From contig NZ_VIRG01000052.1 in the NCBI RefSeq assembly GCF_008107695.1, forward strand, positions 88,840 to 152,839: a stretch of DNA of 64,000 nucleotides. Direction: 5' to 3'. This document shows, one piece after another, positions 26,183-35,830 of the stretch. The notes under the pieces are model-generated. The model was given only the letters and a program-made list of their open reading frames with translations. It did no database searches and was not told the origin of the DNA. Position numbers and translations under genes: made by a program. The number at the start of each line of letters is the position of its first letter. Within the stretch, counting starts at the first letter, position 1. Source of the stretch: Stappia sp. BW2 (GTDB lineage Bacteria; Pseudomonadota; Alphaproteobacteria; Rhizobiales; Stappiaceae).

Positions 26183-26957
26183 TGCGCCAGATCCTTCTCA
26201 AATCGACTGGAACAACACCGCCGAGCTTTTCCGTCACTTCCGTTGCCGCGAGTGGCAGGGTGGCACGGATCTTTGCTTTCAATTCGTCGGTCATGCGGAC
26301 GGAGGGAGCGGCGACCGCAATGGTGCCGATGGCTTCTGGCAAGTCGCCGAAGACCGGGGAAGCGAAGGAAGAAACGTGTTCTTCAAACCCCTGATCGACA
26401 AAGGCAATGCCGTCGTTTCGAACCTGATCGACCGTCTGTTTCAGCAGCTCGCTGTCGGTAATGGTGTGGCCGGTGGAGGGCTTGAGTTTTGTCTTCAGGA
26501 GTTTCGGCAGCAGATCTGTCGGGCCAAAGGCCAGCATGGCAAGACCTGAAGCTGTGGCGTGAAGAGGCAGCAGTTCGGCTTCGTCGAAATAGACCCGCGT
26601 GCCGTGAATGAGCGCGTCGAAATGGTAGAGCGGCGACAGGTGGTCGCCTTCTCTCAACGAAACATGCACCAGCTCTCCCAGCTCTCCTGCCAGTTTTTCC
26701 ACCAGCGGTGCGACCAGCCGGCGTGCAGGAAACAGGCGCTCGCGGACAGCGGCCAGGCGCAGGATGGCGGGGCCGAGGCGGTAGCCTTTGGTGCCGGGGT
26801 TCTGCTCCAGAAAACCGTTCGCCGTCAGTTCGCTCAGGTGCCGGTGCACGGTTGCCTTGTCCTGGCCCGACAGGTTGCGGAATTCGGTCAGGCCGATTTC
26901 CGAGCGGCTTGCCGAAAAGTGGTTCAGCAGGCTCAGCGCTTTTGTGATCGTGCCCAT
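26172..26957 (-). CDS. IclR-family transcriptional regulator
   Basis: A 261-residue regulator with an N-terminal helix-turn-helix (TEFRNLSGQDKATVHRHLSELTANGFL, about residues 24-50) and the C-terminal IclR effector domain (LHATASGLAMLAFG; later DQGFEEHVSSFASPVF). Divergent from the TTT transporter operon and first in its own leftward unit with a HAD hydrolase and an aminotransferase. It likely controls both units through the palindromes at 27029-27079. Confidence 0.9.
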   Translation of the reverse strand: MGTITKALSLLNHFSASRSEIGLTEFRNLSGQDKATVHRHLSELTANGFLEQNPGTKGYRLGPAILRLAAVRERLFPARRLVAPLVEKLAGELGELVHVSLREGDHLSPLYHFDALIHGTRVYFDEAELLPLHATASGLAMLAFGPTDLLPKLLKTKLKPSTGHTITDSELLKQTVDQVRNDGIAFVDQGFEEHVSSFASPVFGDLPEAIGTIAVAAPSVRMTDELKAKIRATLPLAATEVTEKLGGVVPVDLRRIWRNAA

Positions 26958-27028
26958 GCTTCAGCATTTCCTTTCCCGCAGGTGCCGGATTGAACCTCCG
27001 GCATTCGACGAGACAATGTTGACATGTA

Positions 27029-27042
27029 GTTTCATTTGAAAC
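27029..27042. promoter_or_regulatory. Candidate IclR operator in the divergent iclR/tctC promoter
   Basis: GTTTCA and TGAAAC form a perfect inverted repeat around TT. A second, looser repeat TGGTT...AACCA lies at 27061-27079. A TTGACA box at 27019-27024 with AT-rich DNA 17 bases later could be the rightward -35/-10 pair, so the palindrome would fall inside that promoter. Two sites about three helical turns apart suit the tetrameric IclR family. Confidence 0.5.
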
Positions 27043-27226
27043 AATATATTTTTAAACCGATGGTTTGATATTTGAACCAGTTCGCGAGGTGAGCAAAAGC
27101 GTCAGCGCTTCGATTGAAGGTTGACATCTAATTATTTAAGATCACAATAATTAACAAAGCAAATAAAAAATGACCAAGACCGGCGCAAAGTCCGGCTGTC
27201 ACCTGACCAGAAAAGGGACTGTTGAA

Positions 27227-28162
27227 ATGAAGAAGCAAGTGATCGCCCTGGCGGCCGCGACATTGATGTCGGCAACGGCCGCTCTGGCCGAATATCCGGA
27301 AAAGCCCGTGTCGTTCATCGTGCCGTGGCCTCCGGGAGACCTGGAAGATGTCCTGACCCGCCTGATCGCGGACAAGTTTCAGGAAATGTACGGCGTGCCG
27401 GCTGCAGTGGTGAACAAGCCGGGCGGCGGCGGTGGCCCGTTCCCCGGTGCGGTCGAAGTCGCAACGGCTCCGGCTGACGGCTACACGGTTGGCTCCTTCG
27501 TCACCGACGTGCCAGTTGGCGGTCCGCAGATTGGCATTCCCGAGCTTTCACCGAACCCGTTCGAGCCGATCGGCATTTTCATGACCTATCCGTTCGTGAT
27601 CGCAGCCGGTGCCGACGCGCCTTACAGCACCTGGGCCGAACTGGCTGACTATGCCAAGGAAAATGAGGTTGCCCTCGGTCATTTCGGCTCCTTCCTGCCG
27701 CCCACCCAGATCACCTTTGCAGCCGCCAAGACGTCCGGCTTCGACTTTGCCAGCGAAGCGGCCTTTGACGAATTGAACTGCAACACGCTGGCCTCTGGAG
27801 ATGTCGACGTCATCAATACGACGCTGCAGCAGATCCAGCCGTGCCTGGGGGACGTGAAGATCCTGGCCAGCATCGGCAAGGAACGCACATCCCTGACACC
27901 GAATGTGCCGACCATGCAGGAAATCAATCCTGAGCTATCGGTGGCTTTGTGGAACGGGCTGTTCGTACGCAAGGACGTTCCGGAAGACGCGCGGATCAAG
28001 ATATCCGCAGCCGCGCAGGCCGCGCTCAAGTCGCCAAAAGCGCTTGAATTGATCGGTCAGACCGGTGTGCTGATCTACTGGCAGGATCCGGTTCAGTCCG
28101 AGCAGCAGATCGAGGCGGATGCCGCGGCTCTCCAGAAGATCTCCGAGCTGATCGAACAGTAA
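27227..28162 (+). CDS. tctC: Tripartite tricarboxylate transporter substrate-binding protein (TctC)
   Basis: A 311-residue periplasmic protein of the Bug/TctC family. Signal peptide about residues 1-21 (ending ALA). The family N-terminus EYPEKPVSFIVPWPPGD is clear, with KPGGGGG after it. The ATG at 27227 is chosen because it starts the signal peptide; an upstream ATG at 27170 would hide it. It is the first gene of tctC-tctB-tctA. Bug proteins bind diverse carboxylates, so the cargo is not predictable. Confidence 0.92.
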   Translation: MKKQVIALAAATLMSATAALAEYPEKPVSFIVPWPPGDLEDVLTRLIADKFQEMYGVPAAVVNKPGGGGGPFPGAVEVATAPADGYTVGSFVTDVPVGGPQIGIPELSPNPFEPIGIFMTYPFVIAAGADAPYSTWAELADYAKENEVALGHFGSFLPPTQITFAAAKTSGFDFASEAAFDELNCNTLASGDVDVINTTLQQIQPCLGDVKILASIGKERTSLTPNVPTMQEINPELSVALWNGLFVRKDVPEDARIKISAAAQAALKSPKALELIGQTGVLIYWQDPVQSEQQIEADAAALQKISELIEQ

Positions 28163-28228
28163 AGCGATCTTTCCGGCCGGCACTGTTTGTGCCGGCCGGT
28201 TGCCTTCAGCTTCCAGGGAGGGTTCGGC

Positions 28229-28768
28229 TTGGCCCGCATCAAGACGTTGCAGGAATTGTTCAAACGGTACCGCCGTCCAGGCGACATCGTGTTTGCGACC
28301 CTGTTTCTGGTATTTTCCGTGTTTCTTCTGACGCAGGTTCCCGGCGAAACCGTCTGGGCCAAGCGCACCAAATGGTTCGCTCAACCAAGGTTCTGGCCGA
28401 CCGTTGCCATCGGCGGCATGGTGTTGTTTGCCAGTCTGCATTTCATCGGGTCGCTCTGTTCCCAGCGCATTCCGGGGCGATGGCGCGAAGTCGGCTTCTG
28501 GCTGAAGTCGTTTGAGTTCGTGGCCTATTTCCTGATCTACGTGCTCCTGGTGCCGCAAATCGGCTATCTGCCGGCAACGCTTGCCTTCACCTTGTTCCTG
28601 TGTGTGCGGATCGGCGAGGCGACACCTCTCAATCTGGGCGCGGCGGTTGTTTTCAGTATTTCGGTGGTGGTGATCTTCCGGGCCTTCTTGCAGGTCAAGG
28701 TTCCCGCCGGTCATATCTACGAGGCGCTGCCTGACGGCATCCGCGCCTTTGCCCTGACCTATCTGTGA
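28229..28768 (+). CDS. tctB: Tripartite tricarboxylate transporter small membrane subunit (TctB)
   Basis: About 179 residues with four predicted membrane helices (for example DIVFATLFLVFSVFLL and FEFVAYFLIYVLLVP). A TTG at 28229 with AGGGAGGG six bases upstream is the probable start, since the earlier in-frame GTG at 28187 has no ribosome site. TctB proteins are poorly conserved; identity comes from topology and the tctC-B-A order. Confidence 0.85.
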   Translation: MARIKTLQELFKRYRRPGDIVFATLFLVFSVFLLTQVPGETVWAKRTKWFAQPRFWPTVAIGGMVLFASLHFIGSLCSQRIPGRWREVGFWLKSFEFVAYFLIYVLLVPQIGYLPATLAFTLFLCVRIGEATPLNLGAAVVFSISVVVIFRAFLQVKVPAGHIYEALPDGIRAFALTYL

Positions 28769-28775
28769 GGCAAGA

Positions 28776-30296
28776 ATGGAACTGATCCTCTCCAGCCTGT
28801 CCATGCTTGCCCATTGGGACGTTCTTGCTGCTCTGCTGATCGGCTCCATCGGTGGTGTCATCATTGGCGCGATTCCCGGTGTCGGGGCGGCGGTTGCCAT
28901 CGCGATCCTGCTGCCGGCGACCTTTTCCTTCGAGCCGATCGTCGGGTTGACGCTGCTGCTCGGCGTCTATGGCTCTTCCATGTATGGCGGTGCCATTCCG
29001 GCGGTGCTGATCAACACACCGGGAACGGCGGTCAACGCGTTGACCACCTATGACGGTTACCCCATGACCAAGAAGGGGCAAGGGCACCGGGCGCTGTCGC
29101 TTGCCTATTCGGCGTCCTTTTTCGGCGGCATGTTTTCGATCCTGTGCCTGATCGTGCTTTCGCCGGTTCTGGCGATGATCGCACCGCATTTCGGCAGCCG
29201 AGAGATCTTCCTGGCTGCCCTGATGGGTATCATCCTGGTGGTGGTGGCGCACCGGGGGCAGGTCTTTGCTGCCGGCATGCTGGCCTGTTTCGGCATCTTC
29301 CTGAACACGATCGGGCTGGAGCCCGCCAAATACACCAAGCGTTTCACATTCGACCAGAGCTGGCTGACCTCGGGGGTCGATCTGATTGTGGTGGTGCTCG
29401 GTCTCTTTGCGATCTCGCAGGCATTGCTGCTGCTGGTCGACAAGGAGCATCAACCCGGATCTGCCAAGGTCGACGGCAATCTCTTTTCCGGGCTCAGGGA
29501 GCTGTTCGCGTTCAAGCGGGTGGCAACCGTTTCGTCAAGCTTTGGCGTGCTCATGGGCATGATCCCGGGCGTGGGCGAATTCACGGCCCAGTTCCTTTCC
29601 TATACCTATGCCCAGAAGACCTCCAAGGACCCGGACCTTTTTGGCAAAGGCTCGCCGGAGGGTCTGATCGCATCGGAGGCTGCCAACAACGCGGTGCCCG
29701 GTGCGGCGATGATCCCGCTGCTTGCGCTCGGCATTCCGGGAGAAGCGCTGACGGCCATGATGCTGTCCGTGTTCTATGTCCATAATGTCATCCCCGGACC
29801 ACAGTTGTTCCAGGGGAAGCTCGACTTTGTGGTCGCGCTTTATCTCGCCCTGTTCCTTCTGAACATCATTGTTCTGATCTTCCTCCTGTCCTCCACGGGG
29901 CTGCTGCTCAAGATCATCCAGATCCCGACGCGGTTCCTGGGCGTGATGATCATGACGCTGTCCTTCGTCGGCGTCTTCTCGCTGCGCAACTCGGTGACCG
30001 ACTGCGCGATTGCCGCCGGTTTCGGCGTCTTTGGTCTGGTGCTGAAGCGGCTCAACCTGCCCATCGTGCCGATCATCCTGGGCATGGTGCTTGGCGGCAT
30101 CATGGAAGTGAAGCTTCGCAGCGCCATGGCGCGGGTGCATTCGCCGCTCGACTTCATCGACCGGCCGATCGCCGCCATCCTCTTCATCGCCATCATTCTC
30201 ATTCTCGTCCTGCACGTGCGCACGGTCATACGCGAACACAAGGTGCGGCTGGAACGTGAAGAGGACACCTCCGAAACCTCAACCCAGCAAGGGTAA
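28776..30296 (+). CDS. tctA: Tripartite tricarboxylate transporter large permease (TctA)
   Basis: A 506-residue protein with about 11-12 membrane helices. The TctA signatures GAIPGVGAAVAIAILLP and a second internal copy MGMIPGVGEFTAQFLSY reflect the internal duplication of the family, and NTPGTAVNALTTYDGYPM is also typical. It forms the transport channel with TctB and uses the TctC binding protein. Starts seven bases after tctB. Confidence 0.94.
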   Translation: MELILSSLSMLAHWDVLAALLIGSIGGVIIGAIPGVGAAVAIAILLPATFSFEPIVGLTLLLGVYGSSMYGGAIPAVLINTPGTAVNALTTYDGYPMTKKGQGHRALSLAYSASFFGGMFSILCLIVLSPVLAMIAPHFGSREIFLAALMGIILVVVAHRGQVFAAGMLACFGIFLNTIGLEPAKYTKRFTFDQSWLTSGVDLIVVVLGLFAISQALLLLVDKEHQPGSAKVDGNLFSGLRELFAFKRVATVSSSFGVLMGMIPGVGEFTAQFLSYTYAQKTSKDPDLFGKGSPEGLIASEAANNAVPGAAMIPLLALGIPGEALTAMMLSVFYVHNVIPGPQLFQGKLDFVVALYLALFLLNIIVLIFLLSSTGLLLKIIQIPTRFLGVMIMTLSFVGVFSLRNSVTDCAIAAGFGVFGLVLKRLNLPIVPIILGMVLGGIMEVKLRSAMARVHSPLDFIDRPIAAILFIAIILILVLHVRTVIREHKVRLEREEDTSETSTQQG

Positions 30297-30301
30297 CATT
30301 C

Positions 30302-31792
30302 ATGATGCTTGATCAGGCCGCAATCGATGCCTTGCGCAACCAACCCGTTGCCGAGCAGGGGCATTTCATAAACGGTGCCTTTGCCGCGTCCCGGGACGGG
30401 GCAACGCTGGAGGTACTTTCTCCCATCGACGGAAAGCCGCTGACGAAGATCGCAAGCGGAACACCCGCCGATGTGGCACTTGCCGTTGAGGGCGCGCGCA
30501 AGGCGTTCGAGGATGGCCGCTGGTCAAAAGCCGCCCCGGCCCATCGCAAGAAGGTTCTGCTGAAGCTGGCCGACCTGATCGAGGCGAAAGCGCTTGAGCT
30601 TGCCGTTCTCGGCGTGCGCGATAACGGCACCGAGATCAACATGGCCTTCAAGGCCGAGGCTTTGTCCGCGGCCGGAACTTTCCGCTATTACGCTGAAGCG
30701 CTCGACAAGATCTATGGCGAGATCGCGCCGACTGCGGACAATGTGCTGGGGCTCATCCACCGGGCGCCTGTGGGTGTGGTGGGGGCCATCGTTCCCTGGA
30801 ATTTTCCGCTGATGATCGGAGCCTGGAAAATTGCCCCGGCGCTCGCCATGGGAAATTCCATCGTGCTGAAGCCGGCGGAAACAGCCTCGCTCAGCCTGCT
30901 CAGGATTGCCGAACTGGCATCTGAGGCAGGGGTTCCGGACGGCGTCTTCAACGTCGTGACCGGACCGGGTGCGGTTGTCGGCGAGGCTTTGGCCCTGTCG
31001 ATGGATGTCGATATTCTGGTCTTTACCGGGTCCGGTGCGACCGGGCGCCGGCTTCTGGAATATTCCGCCAGATCCAACCTGAAACGCTGCTATCTGGAAC
31101 TGGGTGGCAAGTCCCCCAACATCGTCTTCAACGATGCAGCTGATCTGGCGAAAGCCGCCAAGGTGTCCGCAGCGGGGATCTTCCGCAATTCCGGTCAGGT
31201 GTGTGTCGCCGGGTCGCGCCTTCTGGTGCAGGAGGAAATCCACGATGATTTCGTTGCCGCGATCTGCCGGGAGGCGGAGGCTTTCAAGGTGGGCGATCCG
31301 CTGGACCTTTCCAGCCAGATCGGCGCAGTGCATTCGCTGCCCCAGCTGGAAGCCGATCTGAAATTCGTGGAGACCGCGGAAACCGAAGGCGCGGAGCGCC
31401 GCACAGGAGGCGCGCGCATCCTGAAGGAGACCGGCGGTTATTACATGGCGCCCACCGTCGTGGCCGGTGTCAAACCGCAAGACACGATTGCGCAGAAGGA
31501 AGTGTTCGGGCCCGTGCTGGCTGTAACTGCCTTCAAGGACGAGGAAGACGCGATCCGGATCGCCAACGGCACCGAATACGGTCTTGCTGCAGGTGTATGG
31601 ACATCCGATCTCGGCCGGGCGCACCGGATGATTGCCGGTGTCCGGTCCGGCGTCATTCATGTGAACACCTATGGCGGTTCGGATATGACCGTCCCGCTTG
31701 GCGGCATGAAGCAGTCCGGCAATGGGCATGACAAGTCGCTGCACGCACTCGACAAGTATGTCGACCTGAAAACCGCCTGGATCCAGCTCTGA
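30302..31792 (+). CDS. NAD(P)-dependent aldehyde dehydrogenase
   Basis: A 496-residue ALDH. Catalytic Glu is in LELGGKSPNIV, the nucleophile Cys in NSGQVCVAGSR, and cofactor contacts in VFTGSGATG. It begins five bases after tctA, so it is in the transporter operon. It could oxidise the aldehyde formed by the divergent aminotransferase. The specificity (gamma-aminobutyraldehyde, betaine aldehyde, phenylacetaldehyde types) cannot be decided from sequence. Confidence 0.9.
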   Translation: MMLDQAAIDALRNQPVAEQGHFINGAFAASRDGATLEVLSPIDGKPLTKIASGTPADVALAVEGARKAFEDGRWSKAAPAHRKKVLLKLADLIEAKALELAVLGVRDNGTEINMAFKAEALSAAGTFRYYAEALDKIYGEIAPTADNVLGLIHRAPVGVVGAIVPWNFPLMIGAWKIAPALAMGNSIVLKPAETASLSLLRIAELASEAGVPDGVFNVVTGPGAVVGEALALSMDVDILVFTGSGATGRRLLEYSARSNLKRCYLELGGKSPNIVFNDAADLAKAAKVSAAGIFRNSGQVCVAGSRLLVQEEIHDDFVAAICREAEAFKVGDPLDLSSQIGAVHSLPQLEADLKFVETAETEGAERRTGGARILKETGGYYMAPTVVAGVKPQDTIAQKEVFGPVLAVTAFKDEEDAIRIANGTEYGLAAGVWTSDLGRAHRMIAGVRSGVIHVNTYGGSDMTVPLGGMKQSGNGHDKSLHALDKYVDLKTAWIQL

Positions 31793-31800
31793 GGATAGAC

Positions 31801-33036
31801 ATGACCAAAACGATCCTGTCCATCGGGACCTACGACACCAAGAATGCCGAACTGGAGTTCATCGAGCAGACCATTCGAGATCAGGGCGGCGAGGTGCTGA
31901 CGATGGATGTCAGCGTGCTGGGCAATCCGGCCAGGCCGACCGGCATTTCCAAGCATGAGGTTGCCGAGGCGGGCGGCATGTCCATCGAGGACGTGTTCGG
32001 GCAAGGCGATGAGAACAAGGCTTTTCAGGTGATGGCGCGGGGGGCAGCAAAACTGGTTGCTGACCTTTATGCGCAGGGCCGCATTGACGGCATGATTGCG
32101 CTCGGCGGAACCATGGGAACGGATCTGGCGCTCGATTGCGCGCAAGCGCTGCCCATGGGCGTGCCGAAATTCATCGTCTCCACGGTCAGCTTCTCGTCGC
32201 TGATCCCGCCGGAGCGGCTGGCACCCGATATCCAGATGATCTTGTGGGCTGGTGGCCTTTATGGCCTCAATGAAATCTGCAAGTCGTCGCTGGCGCAGGC
32301 CGCAGGCGCGGTTCTGGGAGCGGCAAAGGCTGCGCAGATGCCGGATCGCTCAAAGCCGCTGATCGGAATGACATCACTCGGCTCCAGTTGTCTTTCCTAT
32401 ATGAAACTGCTGAAACCGGCGCTCGAACGGCGCGGCTACGAAGTGGCCGTCTTCCATTCCACCGGCATGGGCGGCATGGCTTTCGAGAGCCTTGCGCGGG
32501 AAGGGGCCTTCTGCTGCGTCATGGATTTCTGCCTGCAGGAATTCGGCAACCTGCTGGCTGGGTCACTGGTCAGCAGCGGGCCTGACAGGCTGCAGAATGC
32601 AGGCAGGCAGGGCACGCCCCAGATCGTGGCGCCGGGCGCGCTCGATCTGGTGGACTTTGCAGGCTGGCAGGAAATCCCGGCGCAATACACCGACAGGCCG
32701 TTTCACGAGCACAATCGCCTGATCAAGAGTTCCGTCTTCAATCCGCAAGAGCGCCGCCAATGGGCGAACGCGCTTGCCGATCGGCTGGAAGCGGCCACAG
32801 GGCCAACCCATTTCCTGCTGCCGCTTGGTGGTATCGAAGCCTGGGACAGGGAAGGCGAGGAAGCGCATGATCCCGAGGGCCTTGAAGCCTTTATCGACGA
32901 AGTCAGGACGGTCTTTCCTGGCCGTGTCGATATGAGCGAGGTGTCAGCCCACATCAATGACCAGGCCTTTGCGGAGGCAGCGCTTGGCGTCTTCGACAGA
33001 TGGGTCAGCGAGGGAATTGTCGTGCCGAGCGCTTAA
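31801..33036 (+). CDS. Tm-1-like ATP-binding domain protein (UPF0261)
   Basis: A 411-residue protein of the UPF0261/Tm-1-like family. The start TKTILSIGTYDTKNAELEFI and the segment GGTMGTDLALDCAQALPMGVPKFIVST are characteristic, as is GMTSLGSSCLSYMKLL. In plants the domain belongs to the tomato Tm-1 resistance protein; in bacteria it often sits in catabolic operons with a partner TIM-barrel hydrolase-like gene, not seen here. Function is unknown. It starts eight bases after the aldehyde dehydrogenase. Confidence 0.88.
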   Translation: MTKTILSIGTYDTKNAELEFIEQTIRDQGGEVLTMDVSVLGNPARPTGISKHEVAEAGGMSIEDVFGQGDENKAFQVMARGAAKLVADLYAQGRIDGMIALGGTMGTDLALDCAQALPMGVPKFIVSTVSFSSLIPPERLAPDIQMILWAGGLYGLNEICKSSLAQAAGAVLGAAKAAQMPDRSKPLIGMTSLGSSCLSYMKLLKPALERRGYEVAVFHSTGMGGMAFESLAREGAFCCVMDFCLQEFGNLLAGSLVSSGPDRLQNAGRQGTPQIVAPGALDLVDFAGWQEIPAQYTDRPFHEHNRLIKSSVFNPQERRQWANALADRLEAATGPTHFLLPLGGIEAWDREGEEAHDPEGLEAFIDEVRTVFPGRVDMSEVSAHINDQAFAEAALGVFDRWVSEGIVVPSA

Positions 33037-33067
33037 GGCTCCCGCACTCGCCACAAAAGGAAAAGCG

Positions 33068-33094
33068 CCGGTAAGGGCGTCTCGCGTTTACCGG
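33068..33094 (+). terminator. Hairpin after the Tm-1-like gene
   Basis: CCGGTAA and TTACCGG form a seven-base stem with a 13-base loop, followed by AAAATC rather than a T run. It is 31 bases after the stop at 33036 and may serve as part of a multi-hairpin termination region with the next stem. Confidence 0.4.
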
Positions 33095-33106
33095 AAAATC
33101 CCGCAT

Positions 33107-33149
33107 CGCTTTTTGCGGTGAAATCTCTGATTTCAGGCAGCGAAAAACG
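33107..33149 (+). terminator. Second hairpin in the Tm-1-like 3' region
   Basis: The core TGAAATC/GATTTCA stem (33119-33135) has a three-base loop. Outer arms CGCTTTTTGCG and AGCGAAAAACG extend it imperfectly. The arms carry T and A runs that could act on either strand. Confidence 0.4.
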
Positions 33150-33230
33150 AGTCCGATAAAACGCGTTTTGCCCTGGCGGCGCTTTTGGGGAGGGAGATGG
33201 GGCTTTGCTTGTTCTTTTGATCTGTTGACA

Positions 33231-33260
33231 GCCCGTGACACGCCTTTGCCTGTCACGGGC
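33231..33260. terminator. Perfect ten-base hairpin between convergent genes
   Basis: GCCCGTGACA pairs exactly with TGTCACGGGC across a ten-base loop. It lies nine bases after the stop of the leftward FAD/GcvT gene, so it is best placed as its transcription end. There is no T run. Confidence 0.5.
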
Positions 33261-33268
33261 CTTGTTCA

Positions 33269-35830
33269 TCAGGACCGCGGCTTCAGGTTTTCCGGGTCGT
33301 AGAGTGGCTGATAGCCGACACCGGCGACTTCCACCGGGTAGGTTTCCGAGAAATACTCGACGTTCAGCTTGCGGCCGACCTGGCAGTATTCCTGCGGCAG
33401 GTAGGCAAGTGCGATGTTCTTGCCGATGGTCGGGCCGAAGGCGACCGAGGTGGTGTAGGAAATACGGCCCAGGCTATCGACCAGCGTCTTGCCCGTGTCC
33501 GGATCCTGAACCGGCATGGCGCCGACCGGGTAGCGCTTGACGCCGTTTGCATCGGTGTTTTCAAGCATCACCAGCGTGCAGAGCATGGCCGGCTGCTTGT
33601 CGCGTTCCCGATATTCGACGTGCTTGGCCTTGCCGCGGAAGTCTGCTTCCTTGACCTTCGGACGGGCCAGATCGGCCTCATAGAGGTTGTACTGGGTCAG
33701 GAGGTCAGCGTTCTGCAGGCGCAGGGATTTTTCCATGCGGCGCGAGTTGGCATAGGTTTCGACACCGACGGCGATGACACCTGTGGAGCGCAGCGCATCC
33801 CAGACCGCCAGACCGTCTTCGTACTTCATGTGCAGTTCCCAGCCCTGTTCACCGACGTAGGACAGGCGGAGAGCCATCACGGATTTGCCGGCGATCTCGA
33901 TCTGGCGGATACCTGCGAAGGGGAAGTTTTCCGGATCGAGCGCAGCCGGATCGGAAACGACCTTCTTCAGGTTTTCGCGGGCGTTCGGACCCCAGATGCC
34001 GATGGTGGTGTATTGCTCGCTGACGTCGGTCACCGTGACGTCGAAGCCTTTGTCCTCGGCGATGCGTTTCACATATTGATAGTCACGCGGGCCGGCGTCT
34101 GCACCGTCAACGATGCGGCAGCGGTCTGCCATACGGAAGACGGTGAGGTCGGCACGCACATTGCCTTCGTCATCGAGGAAGTGGGTGTAGATCCCCTTGC
34201 CGATGTTGGCATCGCCGCCGATCTTCGCGGCACACAGCCATTCCAGCAGGGCCTCATGGTCCGGGCCTTCGACGTCGAACATGTAGAAGTGCGACAGGTT
34301 GATGATGCCGCAGTTTTCACTGAGTTCGAGCTGTTCAGCGTTGGAGACACGCCAGAAATGGCGGCTGTCCCATTCGTTTTCGCGGACCGGAACCTGGTCG
34401 CCGTATTTTTCCAGCAGGTGCTCGTTGGCGGCATACCCATGCGCGCGCTCCCAGCCGCCCAGCTCCATGAAGTAACCGCCGAGTTCAACCTCACGGTCAT
34501 AGAACGGCGACCGCTTCACGCTGCGGCTTGTCAGGTAGGGCTCACGCGGGTGAACCGCCGGGAAATAGATTTTCTGCGCGGCTTCGTAGCAGCGGTCCTC
34601 AATGTATTTCTCGGTGAGCTGATGAGAATAGAAGCGCGAATAATCGATGGACGCGTGGTCGATTTCGGTCCGGCCATCGGTGATCCAGTCAGCGAGGAGC
34701 TTGCCGTAGCCCGGTCCGTCCTTGACCCAGATGGCGACGCAGTACCACAGGCCACGCACCTTCTGGCTTTCCCCGCAGGACGGGCCGCCTGCGGCCGACA
34801 CCTGCAGCAGGCCGTTGAAGGAATGGCTTTCGTTATATCCGATTTCGCCCAGGATCGGCGTCAGTTCCATGGCGCGTTCCAGAGGCTCCATGACCTGTTC
34901 CATTTCCAGATCGCGCTGGGAGGGAGACAGGCGGGCCTGATCCTTTTCCAGAAGATCGCGCGGGTGGCACATGCGCGGATGGTTCGGCTCGTAATATCCC
35001 CATTCGATCTGGCCGCCTTCGGCCGTCTTGGGATCGCCGGTGTCGCGCATGTAGGCGGAGTTGCCCTGGTCACGCATCAGCGGATAGCCGATGTCCTTGC
35101 CAGTGCCTTCGAATTCATTGTACGGGCCGAAGAAGGTCAGCGGGTGGTCGACCGGCATCACCGGCAGGTCTTCGCCGACCATTTCGGCAATCAGGCGGCC
35201 CCAGAGACCGGCGCAAACGATGACATGATCGGCCATGATCGTGCCGCGATGGGTCTTCACACCCTTGATGTGGCCGTCCTCAACAATGAGGGACTGTGCC
35301 GGGGTGTTGGCGAAAGCCTTCAGCTTGCCGGTTTTCTCGCCTTCATCGACGAGCTTGCCGGCAACAGTCTGCGAGCGCGGAATGACAAGGCCGGCATCCG
35401 GATCCCACATGCCGCCCTGGACCATGTCCTCTTCGATCAGCGGGAACTTTTCCTTGATCTCCGCCGGGCTCACCAGGCGCACATTGGTGCCGAAAGCCTT
35501 GCCCGAGGTCACCTTGCGCTTGATTTCCTCCATCCAGGCATCGTCGCCTGTGCGTGCGACTTCCAGGCCACCGACGCGGGCGTAGTGTCCCATCTTGTCG
35601 AAGAAGTCGATGGAATACTGGGTGGTCCAGACGGACAGATAGTCGTGGCTGGTGGTGTAGCAGAAGTCGGAGGCGTGGGCTGTCGAGCCGATATCGGTCG
35701 GAATGCCGGACTTGTCGATGCCGACAATGTCGGTCCAGCCGCGTTCAATGAGGTGATGGGCGATCGACGCGCCGACAATACCGCCGAGGCCGACGATGAC
35801 GATCTGTGCCTTGTCAGGAAATGCTGACAT
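33269..35830 (-). CDS. FAD-dependent dehydrogenase fused to a GcvT-type folate domain
   Basis: An 853-residue protein. The N-terminal DAO fold starts with VIVGLGGIVGASIAHHL (FAD-binding GxGxxG type, residues about 10-26) and spans about 400 residues, followed by the FAO_M linker and a C-terminal aminomethyltransferase (GcvT) domain plus barrel domain. This is the layout of dimethylglycine and sarcosine dehydrogenases, which oxidise N-methyl groups and pass C1 to tetrahydrofolate. The true substrate may be another methylated amine. It stands alone, leftward, with a 343-base upstream region. Confidence 0.88.
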   Translation of the reverse strand: MSAFPDKAQIVIVGLGGIVGASIAHHLIERGWTDIVGIDKSGIPTDIGSTAHASDFCYTTSHDYLSVWTTQYSIDFFDKMGHYARVGGLEVARTGDDAWMEEIKRKVTSGKAFGTNVRLVSPAEIKEKFPLIEEDMVQGGMWDPDAGLVIPRSQTVAGKLVDEGEKTGKLKAFANTPAQSLIVEDGHIKGVKTHRGTIMADHVIVCAGLWGRLIAEMVGEDLPVMPVDHPLTFFGPYNEFEGTGKDIGYPLMRDQGNSAYMRDTGDPKTAEGGQIEWGYYEPNHPRMCHPRDLLEKDQARLSPSQRDLEMEQVMEPLERAMELTPILGEIGYNESHSFNGLLQVSAAGGPSCGESQKVRGLWYCVAIWVKDGPGYGKLLADWITDGRTEIDHASIDYSRFYSHQLTEKYIEDRCYEAAQKIYFPAVHPREPYLTSRSVKRSPFYDREVELGGYFMELGGWERAHGYAANEHLLEKYGDQVPVRENEWDSRHFWRVSNAEQLELSENCGIINLSHFYMFDVEGPDHEALLEWLCAAKIGGDANIGKGIYTHFLDDEGNVRADLTVFRMADRCRIVDGADAGPRDYQYVKRIAEDKGFDVTVTDVSEQYTTIGIWGPNARENLKKVVSDPAALDPENFPFAGIRQIEIAGKSVMALRLSYVGEQGWELHMKYEDGLAVWDALRSTGVIAVGVETYANSRRMEKSLRLQNADLLTQYNLYEADLARPKVKEADFRGKAKHVEYRERDKQPAMLCTLVMLENTDANGVKRYPVGAMPVQDPDTGKTLVDSLGRISYTTSVAFGPTIGKNIALAYLPQEYCQVGRKLNVEYFSETYPVEVAGVGYQPLYDPENLKPRS

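Noticed and set aside
33620..35827. Rightward open frame of 735 codons
   Set aside because: It is the antisense of the FAD/GcvT dehydrogenase, whose motifs are clear on the other strand.
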